Assembly (NCBI RefSeq): GCF_003751225.1
Contig: NZ_RJKE01000001.1
Coordinates: 8,556,001 to 8,620,000 of the forward strand
Length of the DNA: 64,000 nt
Direction: 5' to 3'
DNA from: Actinocorallia herbida
GTDB taxonomy: Bacteria > Actinomycetota > Actinomycetes > Streptosporangiales > Streptosporangiaceae
The number at the start of each line of letters is the position of its first letter. The first letter of the stretch is position 1. This document shows positions 8,669-15,851 of the stretch, in pieces. The notes below the pieces were generated by a model. That model was not told the origin of the DNA. It did no database searches and saw only the letters and a list, made by a program, of their open reading frames with translations. The position numbers were made by a program, and so were the translations under genes.

Positions 8669-9298
8669 TCAGACGAGGCGGCGGGCGGCGGCCCAGCGGC
8701 TCAGCTCGTGCCGGTTGGAGAGCTGGAGCTTGCGCAGCACACTGCTGACGTGCGTCTCGACGGTCTTCACCGAGATGAACAGCTCCTTGGCGATCTCCTT
8801 GTAGGCGTAGCCGCGCGCGATGAGGCGCAGCACCTCGCGCTCGCGCGCGGTGAGCTGGTCGAGTTCGGGATCGGCAGCGGGGGCGTCGGTCGCACTGAAC
8901 GCGTCAAGGACGAATCCCGCCAGGCGGGGGGAGAACACCGCGTCTCCCTCCGCCACCCGGCCGATCGCGGCGGTCAGCTCGGGGCCGGAGATGGTCTTGG
9001 TCACATAGCCGCGCGCCCCGCCCCGGACGACCCCGATGACGTCCTCGGCCGCGTCCGACACCGACAGCGCGAGGAACCTGGTGGTCTTGGACGGCAGGAC
9101 CCGGCGCAGCACCTCGACCCCGCCGCCGCCCGGCAGATGGACGTCCAGGAGCACCACCTCGGGCAAGGTCGCCGCGATCACCGAGACGGCCGAGTCGACG
9201 TCGGCGGCCTCGCCGACGACCTCGATCTCCGGACCCAGTTCGGCGCGGACCCCGGTCCGGAACATCTGGTGGTCGTCCACCAGCACCACACGCGTCAC
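8669..9298 (-). CDS. NarL/FixJ-type response regulator
   Basis: 209 residues. The receiver domain has the acidic pair DD (8-9), phospho-acceptor Asp52 in LLDVHLPG and the conserved Lys in YVTKTISG. The LuxR-type DNA-binding domain follows: LTAREREVLRLIARGYAYKE and ISVKTVETHVSSVLRKLQ. The GTG start overlaps the kinase stop by four bases (GTGA), so it is translationally coupled to the upstream histidine kinase. A PspC-type kinase and the PspC protein at 12.9 kb suggest a cell-envelope stress regulon. Confidence 0.9.
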   Translation of the reverse strand: MTRVVLVDDHQMFRTGVRAELGPEIEVVGEAADVDSAVSVIAATLPEVVLLDVHLPGGGGVEVLRRVLPSKTTRFLALSVSDAAEDVIGVVRGGARGYVTKTISGPELTAAIGRVAEGDAVFSPRLAGFVLDAFSATDAPAADPELDQLTAREREVLRLIARGYAYKEIAKELFISVKTVETHVSSVLRKLQLSNRHELSRWAAARRLV

Positions 9299-10434
9299 TT
9301 CTTCAGCTCCAACCTGATCTCGGTGCCATCACCGGGGGCGCTGCGCACCCGGGCGGTACCGCCGTGCCGTTCCATCCGGCCGATGATCGAACCCCGCACG
9401 CCCATTCTGTCGGCCGGGACCCCTTCGAGGTCGAACCCCTTGCCCCGATCCCTGACGAAGATCTCCAGATCGTCGCCGGAGACCTCGGCGTAGACCGAGA
9501 CGTTGGGGGCGCCGGAGTACTTGGCGGCGTTGACCATCGCCTCGCGGGCCGCCTGGATCATCGCGCCGATCCGGTCGTCGAGCGGGCAGTCGCCGACGCA
9601 GACCACCTCGATCGGGACGCCGTGCAGGTCCTCCACCTCGGCGGTCGTCTCCTGGACGGCCGCCGCGAACATCCGGGACGAGTCGGATTTGGGCTGGTAC
9701 AGCCAGGCGCGCAGGTCGCGCTCCTGGGACCTGGCGAGCCGCGCGACCTCCTTCGGGTCGTGCGCGTTGCGCTGGATGAGGGTCAGGGTGTGCAGCACCG
9801 AGTCGTGGATGTGCGCCGCCACCTCGGCCCGCTCCTGCGACCTGACGCGTTCGGCGCGCTCCGCGTCGAGTTCCTGCCAGAGCTTCACCAGCCAGGGGGT
9901 GATCACGACGGTCACCCCGGTGAGGATGATCGCGGTGGCCAGCAGCACCTGCGGGATGTCCTGCGGGGACACCCGCTGCGCGAAGAACCCGCCGATCCCC
10001 GCCGTCACCAGCAGCGCGCCGAGGAGGCTGCGCCACCACATGCCCTGCGGCAGCGAGACGAAGCGCTCGCGCTGGTCGCGCCCCGCCTGCTGCCAGAGGA
10101 TCACCGCGCCGATCCCGACGACCAGGACCGGCCACAGGGCGATCTGGGCCAGCCCCGACACCCCCGTCAGCAGCGAAAGGCCGCCGCCGAGGAGCGCGTA
10201 GGCGAGCAGCTGCGCCGGATCGCGCCTGCGCCGCTCCTCGTCGCGCGCGGGGGTGAGAATCCAGAACGCGGCATAGGCCGCGATCCCGTACACCCCCGCC
10301 GCGCCCAGCACCACGAACGCCAGCCGCACGACAACGGGCTCCAGCCCGAACTGCCCGGCCAGCCCCGCGCACACGCCGGCGAGCAACCTGCCGTCCCGGC
10401 GGCGCTCCAGCCGGACGATGCCCTCTGACCCCAT
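9295..10434 (-). CDS. PspC-domain sensor histidine kinase
   Basis: 379 residues from ATG (M-G-S-E-G); an in-frame GTG 15 bases upstream is an alternative. Residues ~5-60 form a PspC domain (DGRLLAGVCAGLAGQFG, then a membrane helix); several further membrane helices follow to ~185. The dimerisation box is HIHDSVLHTLTLIQ with His210, of the HisKA_3 type. The ATPase domain shows AAREAMVNAAKYSG (N box) and FVRDRGKGFD (G1 box). It autophosphorylates and passes phosphate to the overlapping NarL-type regulator. PspC domains sense membrane damage or interact with the PspA system; the exact signal is unknown. Confidence 0.88.
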   Translation of the reverse strand: MGSEGIVRLERRRDGRLLAGVCAGLAGQFGLEPVVVRLAFVVLGAAGVYGIAAYAAFWILTPARDEERRRRDPAQLLAYALLGGGLSLLTGVSGLAQIALWPVLVVGIGAVILWQQAGRDQRERFVSLPQGMWWRSLLGALLVTAGIGGFFAQRVSPQDIPQVLLATAIILTGVTVVITPWLVKLWQELDAERAERVRSQERAEVAAHIHDSVLHTLTLIQRNAHDPKEVARLARSQERDLRAWLYQPKSDSSRMFAAAVQETTAEVEDLHGVPIEVVCVGDCPLDDRIGAMIQAAREAMVNAAKYSGAPNVSVYAEVSGDDLEIFVRDRGKGFDLEGVPADRMGVRGSIIGRMERHGGTARVRSAPGDGTEIRLELKK

Positions 10435-10544
10435 CCCCCGATTCCACACCCTCCACGGCCCGCGCGCATCGGGGAACCACCCCCATTCCCTCTCAGGGTC
10501 GCGTCAGGGTGGCCCGGAGCCTCCTGATAGCTTCGCCGGGCCAG

Positions 10545-10700
10545 TCGCGCCCGTTCTGCACGGGCCAGGGAATCCGGTGCGAATCCGGAGCTGACGCGCA
10601 GCGGTGAGGGTGACGGGCACGGCATCAGGCCACTGGGGAGCGATCCCCGGGAAGGCGCCGTGTCCGGCGGAACCCGAGTCCGAAGACCTGCTGGCGGCCT
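10545..10700 (+). promoter_or_regulatory. Cobalamin (B12) riboswitch
   Basis: The 330-base gap upstream of the B12-type binding-protein gene holds the hallmark conserved blocks in the right order: GGGAATCCGGTGCGAATCCG at 10568, then GCTGACGCGCAGCGGTGA, the B12-box-type GGCCACTGGGG at 10628, and CCGAGTCCGAAGACCTGCTG at 10673. The aptamer ends ~65 bases before the GTG at 10767. A GC-rich hairpin candidate between (around 10700-10735) could act as expression platform. High adenosylcobalamin should lower expression of the downstream transporter genes. Confidence 0.9.
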
Positions 10701-10766
10701 CCTCCGGGAGGCGTCCCCCGTACGGACGGGCTCCGCGCTTGAGCCCTCGACGCCAGAAGGATCACC

Positions 10767-11795
10767 GTGCCCTTCGCACGCCCCACCGCCTGCCTCGCCC
10801 TGCTCGCCGTCCTCGCCGCGGGCTGCGCCGTCGATTCCGGAAAGGCGGAGACCACCGCGTCCGGGCCGTCCGGCTACCCGCTCACCCTGGACAACTGCGG
10901 GGCGAAGACGACCGTCGAGGCCGCGCCGCGGCAGGCCGTCTCGCTCAACCAGGGCGTCACCGAGATCCTGCTGTCCCTCGGCCTCGCCGACCGGCTCGCC
11001 GGGACGGCGACCTGGACCGACCCACTGCCGGAAAGCCTCACCGGGGCCGACGCAGGCGTGCCGCGCCTCGCCGAGAACGCCCCGTCGTTCGAACGCGTCC
11101 TGGCCGCCGAGCCCGACTTCGTCGCCGCGTCCTTCGCCTCCACGCTCGGCACGGGCGGCGTCGCGGAACGGGACAGGTTCGAGCAGCTGGGCGTGCCGAC
11201 CTACCTGTCGCCGTCGGACTGCGTCGGCAAGGACAACGGCGGCACCGGAGACGGGTCCCGCACCACCCCGCTGACCATGGACGCGATCTACGGCGAGATC
11301 CGCGACCTCGCCCGGATCTTCGGCGTCCCCGAGCGCGGCGAGGACCTCGTCGCCTCGCTCCGGGGCCGCCTCGAGGCCGCCGCGGACAGTGCCACCGGCG
11401 CGGACGTGTCGGTCATGTACTGGTTCGCCAACGCCGAGGCACCGTATCTCGCGGGCTGCTGCGGCGCGCCCGGCGTCATCACGAACGAGCTCGGGCTGCG
11501 GAACGTGTTCGACGACACCACCGACGAGTGGCCGCAGATCAACTGGGAGACCGTCGCGGAACGCGACCCGGACGTCCTGGTCATCGGCGACCTCACCCGG
11601 AGATCACAGACCGCCGAGACCGCGGCCAAGAAGATCGGGTTCCTTGAGGGCCACCCCGTCACGCGGGAGATGACGGCGGTCAAGAACCAGCGGTACGTGC
11701 TGCTCAGCGGGCAGGCGATGAACCCGACGATCCGGACGGTCGAAGGCGTCGAGCTCGTCGCCGAGGCGCTGCGCCGCTTCGGGCTCGCCGGGTGA
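10767..11795 (+). CDS. ABC transporter substrate-binding lipoprotein, probable cobalamin/corrinoid
   Basis: 342 residues from a GTG preceded by AGAAGG. Signal peptide with lipobox LAAGC (Cys20), so a membrane-anchored lipoprotein. The rest is a periplasmic-binding-protein type III (BtuF/FepB/FhuD) fold: AVSLNQGVTEILLSLGLADR, GTATW, RVLAAEPDFVAA, and a C-terminal NPTIRTVEGVELVAEAL. The B12 riboswitch upstream is the main evidence that the ligand is a corrinoid rather than a siderophore. A cysteine pair (A-G-C-C-G-A) in the second lobe is unusual. The stop overlaps the permease GTG by four bases. Confidence 0.82.
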   Translation: MPFARPTACLALLAVLAAGCAVDSGKAETTASGPSGYPLTLDNCGAKTTVEAAPRQAVSLNQGVTEILLSLGLADRLAGTATWTDPLPESLTGADAGVPRLAENAPSFERVLAAEPDFVAASFASTLGTGGVAERDRFEQLGVPTYLSPSDCVGKDNGGTGDGSRTTPLTMDAIYGEIRDLARIFGVPERGEDLVASLRGRLEAAADSATGADVSVMYWFANAEAPYLAGCCGAPGVITNELGLRNVFDDTTDEWPQINWETVAERDPDVLVIGDLTRRSQTAETAAKKIGFLEGHPVTREMTAVKNQRYVLLSGQAMNPTIRTVEGVELVAEALRRFGLAG

Positions 11796-12817
11796 GAGCC
11801 GCGCCGCGCGGACCCCTGCTGTGGACGGCGGGGGCCGTCGCCCTCGCCGTCTCGGTGGCGATCGCGATCACCATCGGCCCCGCCGACCTCACGGTGCCCG
11901 AGGTCGGGCGGGTCGTCGCGGCCCATCTCGGCTTCGGCGCGGCCGACCTCACGCCGATCCGGGACGGCATCGTGTGGGAGCTGCGCCTGCCCCGGACGCT
12001 CCTGGCCGCCGTCTGCGGGGCGGGCCTCGCGGTGTGCGGCGCGGTCATGCAGTCGCTGCTGCGCAACCCGCTGGCCGACCCGTTCGTCCTCGGCGTCTCC
12101 TCGGGCGCCTCGACGGGGGCCGTCCTCGTCGTCGTGCTCGGATTCGGCGGCGGCGTGCTGTCGGTCTCCGGAGGCGCGTTCGCGGGCGCGATCCTCTCGT
12201 TCGGGCTCGTCCTGCTGCTGGGCCTGCGGGTCGGCGGCAGCACCGACCGGGTGGTGCTCTCCGGCGTCGCCGCGATGCAGCTGTTCTCCGCGCTCACCTC
12301 GTTCATCGTCCTGACCTCGGCCGACGCCGAGACCACCCGCGGCGTCCTGTTCTGGCTCCTCGGCTCCCTCAGCGGCGCGACCTGGACCGACGTCCGGGTC
12401 TGCGCGGCGGTCCTCGCGGTCGTCCTCTTGATCTGTCTGAGCAACGCGCGCGACCTGGACGCCTTCGCGTTCGGCCAGGACGCCGCCGTGGCCCTGGGCG
12501 TCCGGGTCGCGCGGACCCGGATCGTGCTGCTGTGCGCGACGGCGCTGCTCACCGCGGCCCTCGTCAGCGCGGCGGGCGCGATCGGGTTCGTCGGCCTGGT
12601 CCTTCCGCACGCGACCCGCGCGCTCACCGGGCCCGGGCACCTCCGGCTGCTGCCCGTCAGCGCCCTGACCGGGGCGATCTTCCTGGTCTGGGTGGACACC
12701 GCGGCCCGGACCGCCTTGGACCCGCAGGAGGTGCCCGTCGGGGTGGTCACCTCGCTGATCGGGGTCCCGGCGTTCGTGATCATCCTGCACCGCACCTCGC
12801 GGCGCGGGGCCCGGTGA
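11792..12817 (+). CDS. FecCD-type ABC permease, probable corrinoid importer
   Basis: 341 residues starting GTG inside the previous stop (GTGA). About ten hydrophobic segments. FecCD/BtuC signatures are clear: LRLPRTLLAAVCGAGLAVCG, MQSLLRNPLADPFVLGVSSG, SGVAAMQL, FWLLGSLSG, and near the end GAIGFVGLVLPHATRAL (the ATPase coupling region) and GVVTSLIGVPAFVIIL. Works as a homodimer with two copies of an ATPase. No ATPase gene follows: the next gene is an unrelated PspC protein, so the energy subunit must come from elsewhere. Confidence 0.85.
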   Translation: MRAAPRGPLLWTAGAVALAVSVAIAITIGPADLTVPEVGRVVAAHLGFGAADLTPIRDGIVWELRLPRTLLAAVCGAGLAVCGAVMQSLLRNPLADPFVLGVSSGASTGAVLVVVLGFGGGVLSVSGGAFAGAILSFGLVLLLGLRVGGSTDRVVLSGVAAMQLFSALTSFIVLTSADAETTRGVLFWLLGSLSGATWTDVRVCAAVLAVVLLICLSNARDLDAFAFGQDAAVALGVRVARTRIVLLCATALLTAALVSAAGAIGFVGLVLPHATRALTGPGHLRLLPVSALTGAIFLVWVDTAARTALDPQEVPVGVVTSLIGVPAFVIILHRTSRRGAR

Positions 12818-12890
12818 CGTCCCGGGAATCAGGGTCGGGTCAGGGCTGTCCCGGATACCGCGGCGGGAAGGGGCAGGGGACCATGGGGGC

Positions 12891-14183
12891 ATGACGACCG
12901 ACAGGCTGGCCCGGGGGGCCGACGGACGCCTCGTCGCCGGGGTGTGCGCCGGGCTCGGCGGGTACACGCGGATCGACCCCCTGGTGTTCCGGATCGGGTG
13001 GGGGGTGCTGGTCTTCGTCACGTGGACCGCGATCCCGCTGTACATCCTCGCGGCGGTCCTGATGGCCGAGCCCGATGGCGGTCCGGGACTCGTCGAACGC
13101 AGTGCCCGGCGCGTCATGACCGGGTCCGCGGTGCTCTCGCTGCTCGGCGTGGCGCTCGCGGGCGGGGTCGTGCTCGACATCGTGCTCAGCGGGGCGACCG
13201 GCGGGCTCGACGCGGGCGTGCTCGGGGCGCTGATGATCGTGCTGCTCATCGGGATGATCGCGCAGACCCGGGGGGTCGACCTCGTCGAAGCGGCGCGGAC
13301 CCTGCCCGACGGGCTGCGCGGGGAGCCCTTGGGCCCGGAGCCCGCCAAGGCGTCCGGCGCCGCCGGCGTCACGGGCGGCCCGCGCCCCGCCGCGCAGGCG
13401 GAGTGGATCGACCTCGCGACGCTGCGGCCCATCCCCGCCCGGCCGCTCGGCGGGATCGGCGTCGACCTGAGCGCGCCCGCCGCGGCCCCGGGAGCCGTTC
13501 CCGGGGCCGCGGTCCCGCCCCCCGGAGAGGTCAAGCGGCCCGCAGGAGCCACCTCGCCCTGCGGCCCGCGCAAGCGCGGCGGCAAGTGGCTGACCCTGAC
13601 CACCCTGGTCCTCGCGGGGGCGGCGGCGGCCGCGGTCGGGAACAACGCCGGCCTCAGCCAGGACCACCTCCAGCAGCTCGCGCTGAGCGCCGCGCTCGCC
13701 GTCGTCGGCCTCGGCCTGGTCACCGGGACCTGGTTCGGCAGGCCGCGCGGGCTCGTCGGGGTCGGCGCCCTGCTGTCGCTGGCGCTGCTCACCAGCACCG
13801 CGACCACCGAACTCCCGGCCGGCAGCCGCTTCGGCGACGTCGAGTGGCGGCCCGTCGACCCGGGATCCACCCAGCCGTACCGGATCGTCGCGGGCACCGG
13901 AAAGCTCGACCTCACCACGCTCGCGCTGACCCCGGGCGCCCGCTACCGGGTCGACGCGCGGCTCGGCCTCGGCGGCATCCGGATCGTGCTGCCCGCGCAC
14001 GCCCGGGTCGAACTCCACGCCGCGACGGGCCTCGGCGACATCACCGTCGACAAGAAGATCAACAGCGGTCCGCGGGTCAAGGTCGACCAGGTGCTCGACG
14101 GGTCGGGCCAGAACCCGCCGACGCTCGAGGTGCACGTCAAGGGCATCGTCGGCGATGTGGAGGTGGTGCGCGGTGGCGCATAA
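12891..14183 (+). CDS. PspC-domain membrane protein with LiaF-like C-terminus
   Basis: 430 residues. Residues 1-60 are a PspC domain (ADGRLVAGVCAGLGGYTRID plus one membrane helix). Two more helices, a Pro/Ala-rich linker (~150-225), then two more helices before a C-terminal beta-rich domain (~320-430) with the pattern GRLDLTTL / YRVDARLGLGGIRIVLP / VELHAATGLGDI, like the LiaF 'cell wall-active antibiotic response' domain. It matches in domain type the PspC kinase at 9.3-10.4 kb, and together they probably form an envelope-stress module interrupted by the B12 genes. ATG start at 12891. Confidence 0.75.
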   Translation: MTTDRLARGADGRLVAGVCAGLGGYTRIDPLVFRIGWGVLVFVTWTAIPLYILAAVLMAEPDGGPGLVERSARRVMTGSAVLSLLGVALAGGVVLDIVLSGATGGLDAGVLGALMIVLLIGMIAQTRGVDLVEAARTLPDGLRGEPLGPEPAKASGAAGVTGGPRPAAQAEWIDLATLRPIPARPLGGIGVDLSAPAAAPGAVPGAAVPPPGEVKRPAGATSPCGPRKRGGKWLTLTTLVLAGAAAAAVGNNAGLSQDHLQQLALSAALAVVGLGLVTGTWFGRPRGLVGVGALLSLALLTSTATTELPAGSRFGDVEWRPVDPGSTQPYRIVAGTGKLDLTTLALTPGARYRVDARLGLGGIRIVLPAHARVELHAATGLGDITVDKKINSGPRVKVDQVLDGSGQNPPTLEVHVKGIVGDVEVVRGGA

Positions 14184-14370
14184 GACCGATCCGGGAGCCT
14201 TCGTCGGCGGGGTGTTCTTCCTCATCGTCGCCGCGCTGTTCGGCGGGGCCGCGCTGTCCTGGGTGGACCTCGCGCCGATGCGGTACCTGCTGCCCGCGCT
14301 GGCGGTCGGTTACGCGGTGGTGCTGCTGGTCCGCGGGCTCAGCCGCGGCCGCCGCGAAGATCGGGCGTAG
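14173..14370 (+). CDS. Small membrane protein, two helices
   Basis: 65 residues from a GTG (GTG GCG CAT AAG) that overlaps the end of the PspC gene by 11 bases and has GGAGGTGG ahead of it. Two hydrophobic stretches (GGVFFLIVAALFGGAAL and LLPALAVGYAVVLLVRGL) with a basic tail SRGRREDRA. I recognise no named family. Overlap suggests it is made together with the PspC protein and may be its partner. Confidence 0.6.
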   Translation: MAHKTDPGAFVGGVFFLIVAALFGGAALSWVDLAPMRYLLPALAVGYAVVLLVRGLSRGRREDRA

Positions 14371-14373
14371 CGG

Positions 14374-14790
14374 TCAGGCGTAGGCGTGCAGGGTGACGGC
14401 GTAGCCCTCACCCGGGTTGACGACCTCGTGCATCCGGTCGCCCGCCTGCACCCGGACCCGGTTGGCGCGCAGCGGCCGGGCCGTCGCGCCGTCGTCGCCG
14501 ACGACGACCTCGGCGAGCTCGCCCGCGATCACCGCCATGACCTGGAGGTGGCCGCCGTGGTCGTGCGCGGACAGCCGGAAGCCGGGCGGCCAGATGATCA
14601 GGGTGAGCCCGTCCTCGAGTTCGACCCGGATCCGCTCGCCGGGCACGAAGGTGACCAGGTGCCACCAGGCGTCGGGGCGGGCCGCGGCCTGACTGACACG
14701 CCAGGCGAGCTGGCCGACGGTCGGCGGGGCATCGGGGTTCACCGGGGCGATCGGAGCCATGGTGATGTCAGGAAAAGTCTCGGCCTTCAA
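14374..14790 (-). CDS. Cupin / cysteine-dioxygenase-like protein
   Basis: Up to 138 residues. The cupin metal motif 1 is visible as RLSAHDHGGHLQVMAVIAGE (two His spaced by one, then His) and motif 2 as GDRMHEVVNPGEG. This resembles bacterial cysteine-dioxygenase-type cupins that bind Fe(II) through three histidines. Two starts are possible: a TTG at 14790 with GAAGGA about seven bases upstream, or an ATG at 14760 without a ribosome site; I chose the TTG for its ribosome site. The substrate is not certain; thiol dioxygenase is the closest guess. Confidence 0.6.
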   Translation of the reverse strand: MKAETFPDITMAPIAPVNPDAPPTVGQLAWRVSQAAARPDAWWHLVTFVPGERIRVELEDGLTLIIWPPGFRLSAHDHGGHLQVMAVIAGELAEVVVGDDGATARPLRANRVRVQAGDRMHEVVNPGEGYAVTLHAYA

Positions 14791-15005
14791 CGAAGATCCT
14801 TCGGGTGGTCGACTGACGGGGCGGAATACGCGGGTCAGCGACAACAACACGAGAAGGCGGAGAACATGGGGCAACTGTACCCGGCATCGCGGCCCGCGTC
14901 ATGCGATCTCCCGCACATCCGGCCGTGGCGGCCTCCTCCGGGGCGGTCCCTGTGACAGCCGATCCCCCAGCGCCGTAGGGTTTCGCGCGAGAGCAGGGAG
15001 GTCCC

Positions 15006-15851
15006 ATGGAATTCGCCACCGAGTTCGCGCTCACCGCCGACGCCGAGACCGCCTGGCGCGCCCTTCTCGACGTCCCGCGGATGGCCCCGCTGATGCCGGG
15101 CGTCGTGCTGGACGACACGGCGGACGCCGAGCACCGCGGCAGGGTCAAGATCAAGTTCGGCGCGACCACGATCACCTTCAAGGGCACGGTCCGCACCGCG
15201 GTCGTCGACGATCTCACCCGCACCGCGATCCTCGAGGCCACCGCCCGCGAGGCCCGCGGCCCCGGCACCGCGGAGGCCACCTTCCAGGCCACGGTCCTGC
15301 CCGCCCCCACCGGCTCCCGCGTCCTCCTCAACACCCGCGCCACCCTCACCGGCCGCGCCGCCACCATCCCCGCCCCCCTGCTCACCGAGACCTGCGCCAA
15401 ACTCCTCACCCGCTTCGCCGCGGCCCTCTCCACCGCCCTCACCGACGCCCCGACCCCCCTCGACCCCGAGCCCCTGGACGCCCCCGAGGCCCCGGACGAG
15501 CCCACGACCCCCGTCTCGGAGTCCCCGGACGAGCCCACGGACGTCCCCGAACCCGAAGTCCCGGACGCCCCCGAACCCACCCGGAAAGCCCCGGACGAGC
15601 CCTCGGCGTCCGAGCCCGAGCCGATCCCGGCCGCGCCCGAGGACCTGGGACCACCCGCGGCCCCCGCCGCCGAGGACGACGGCGGGAAGGATCCCGAGCC
15701 CGTCGAAGCCCTCTTCGCCGAGGGCATCGGGGCGCTCGGCGCGGGGCCCGAGGAGCGGGGGACGGTGCTGCGGCGGGTGCTGCCGGTGCTGGCCGTCGTG
15801 CTCGCGGTGGTCGTGGTGGTGCGGGCCGTGGTGCGGCGGCGCGGGAACTGA
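15006..15851 (+). CDS. CoxG-like SRPBCC protein with acidic linker and C-terminal membrane anchor
   Basis: 281 residues. Residues 1-145 are a CoxG/carbon-monoxide-dehydrogenase-subunit-G type SRPBCC domain (FALTADAETAWRALLDVPRM, APLMPGVVLDD, then GRVKIKFGATTITFKGTV). Residues ~148-235 are a Pro/Glu/Asp linker with the unit PDEP(T/S) three times. A single helix VLPVLAVVLAVVVVVRAVV ends in RRRGN, giving a tail anchor. In CO dehydrogenase systems CoxG helps recruit the enzyme to the membrane; no cox genes are here, so the role is open. GGGAGG lies before the ATG. Convergent, with no gap, on the wall-polymer operon. Confidence 0.75.
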   Translation: MEFATEFALTADAETAWRALLDVPRMAPLMPGVVLDDTADAEHRGRVKIKFGATTITFKGTVRTAVVDDLTRTAILEATAREARGPGTAEATFQATVLPAPTGSRVLLNTRATLTGRAATIPAPLLTETCAKLLTRFAAALSTALTDAPTPLDPEPLDAPEAPDEPTTPVSESPDEPTDVPEPEVPDAPEPTRKAPDEPSASEPEPIPAAPEDLGPPAAPAAEDDGGKDPEPVEALFAEGIGALGAGPEERGTVLRRVLPVLAVVLAVVVVVRAVVRRRGN

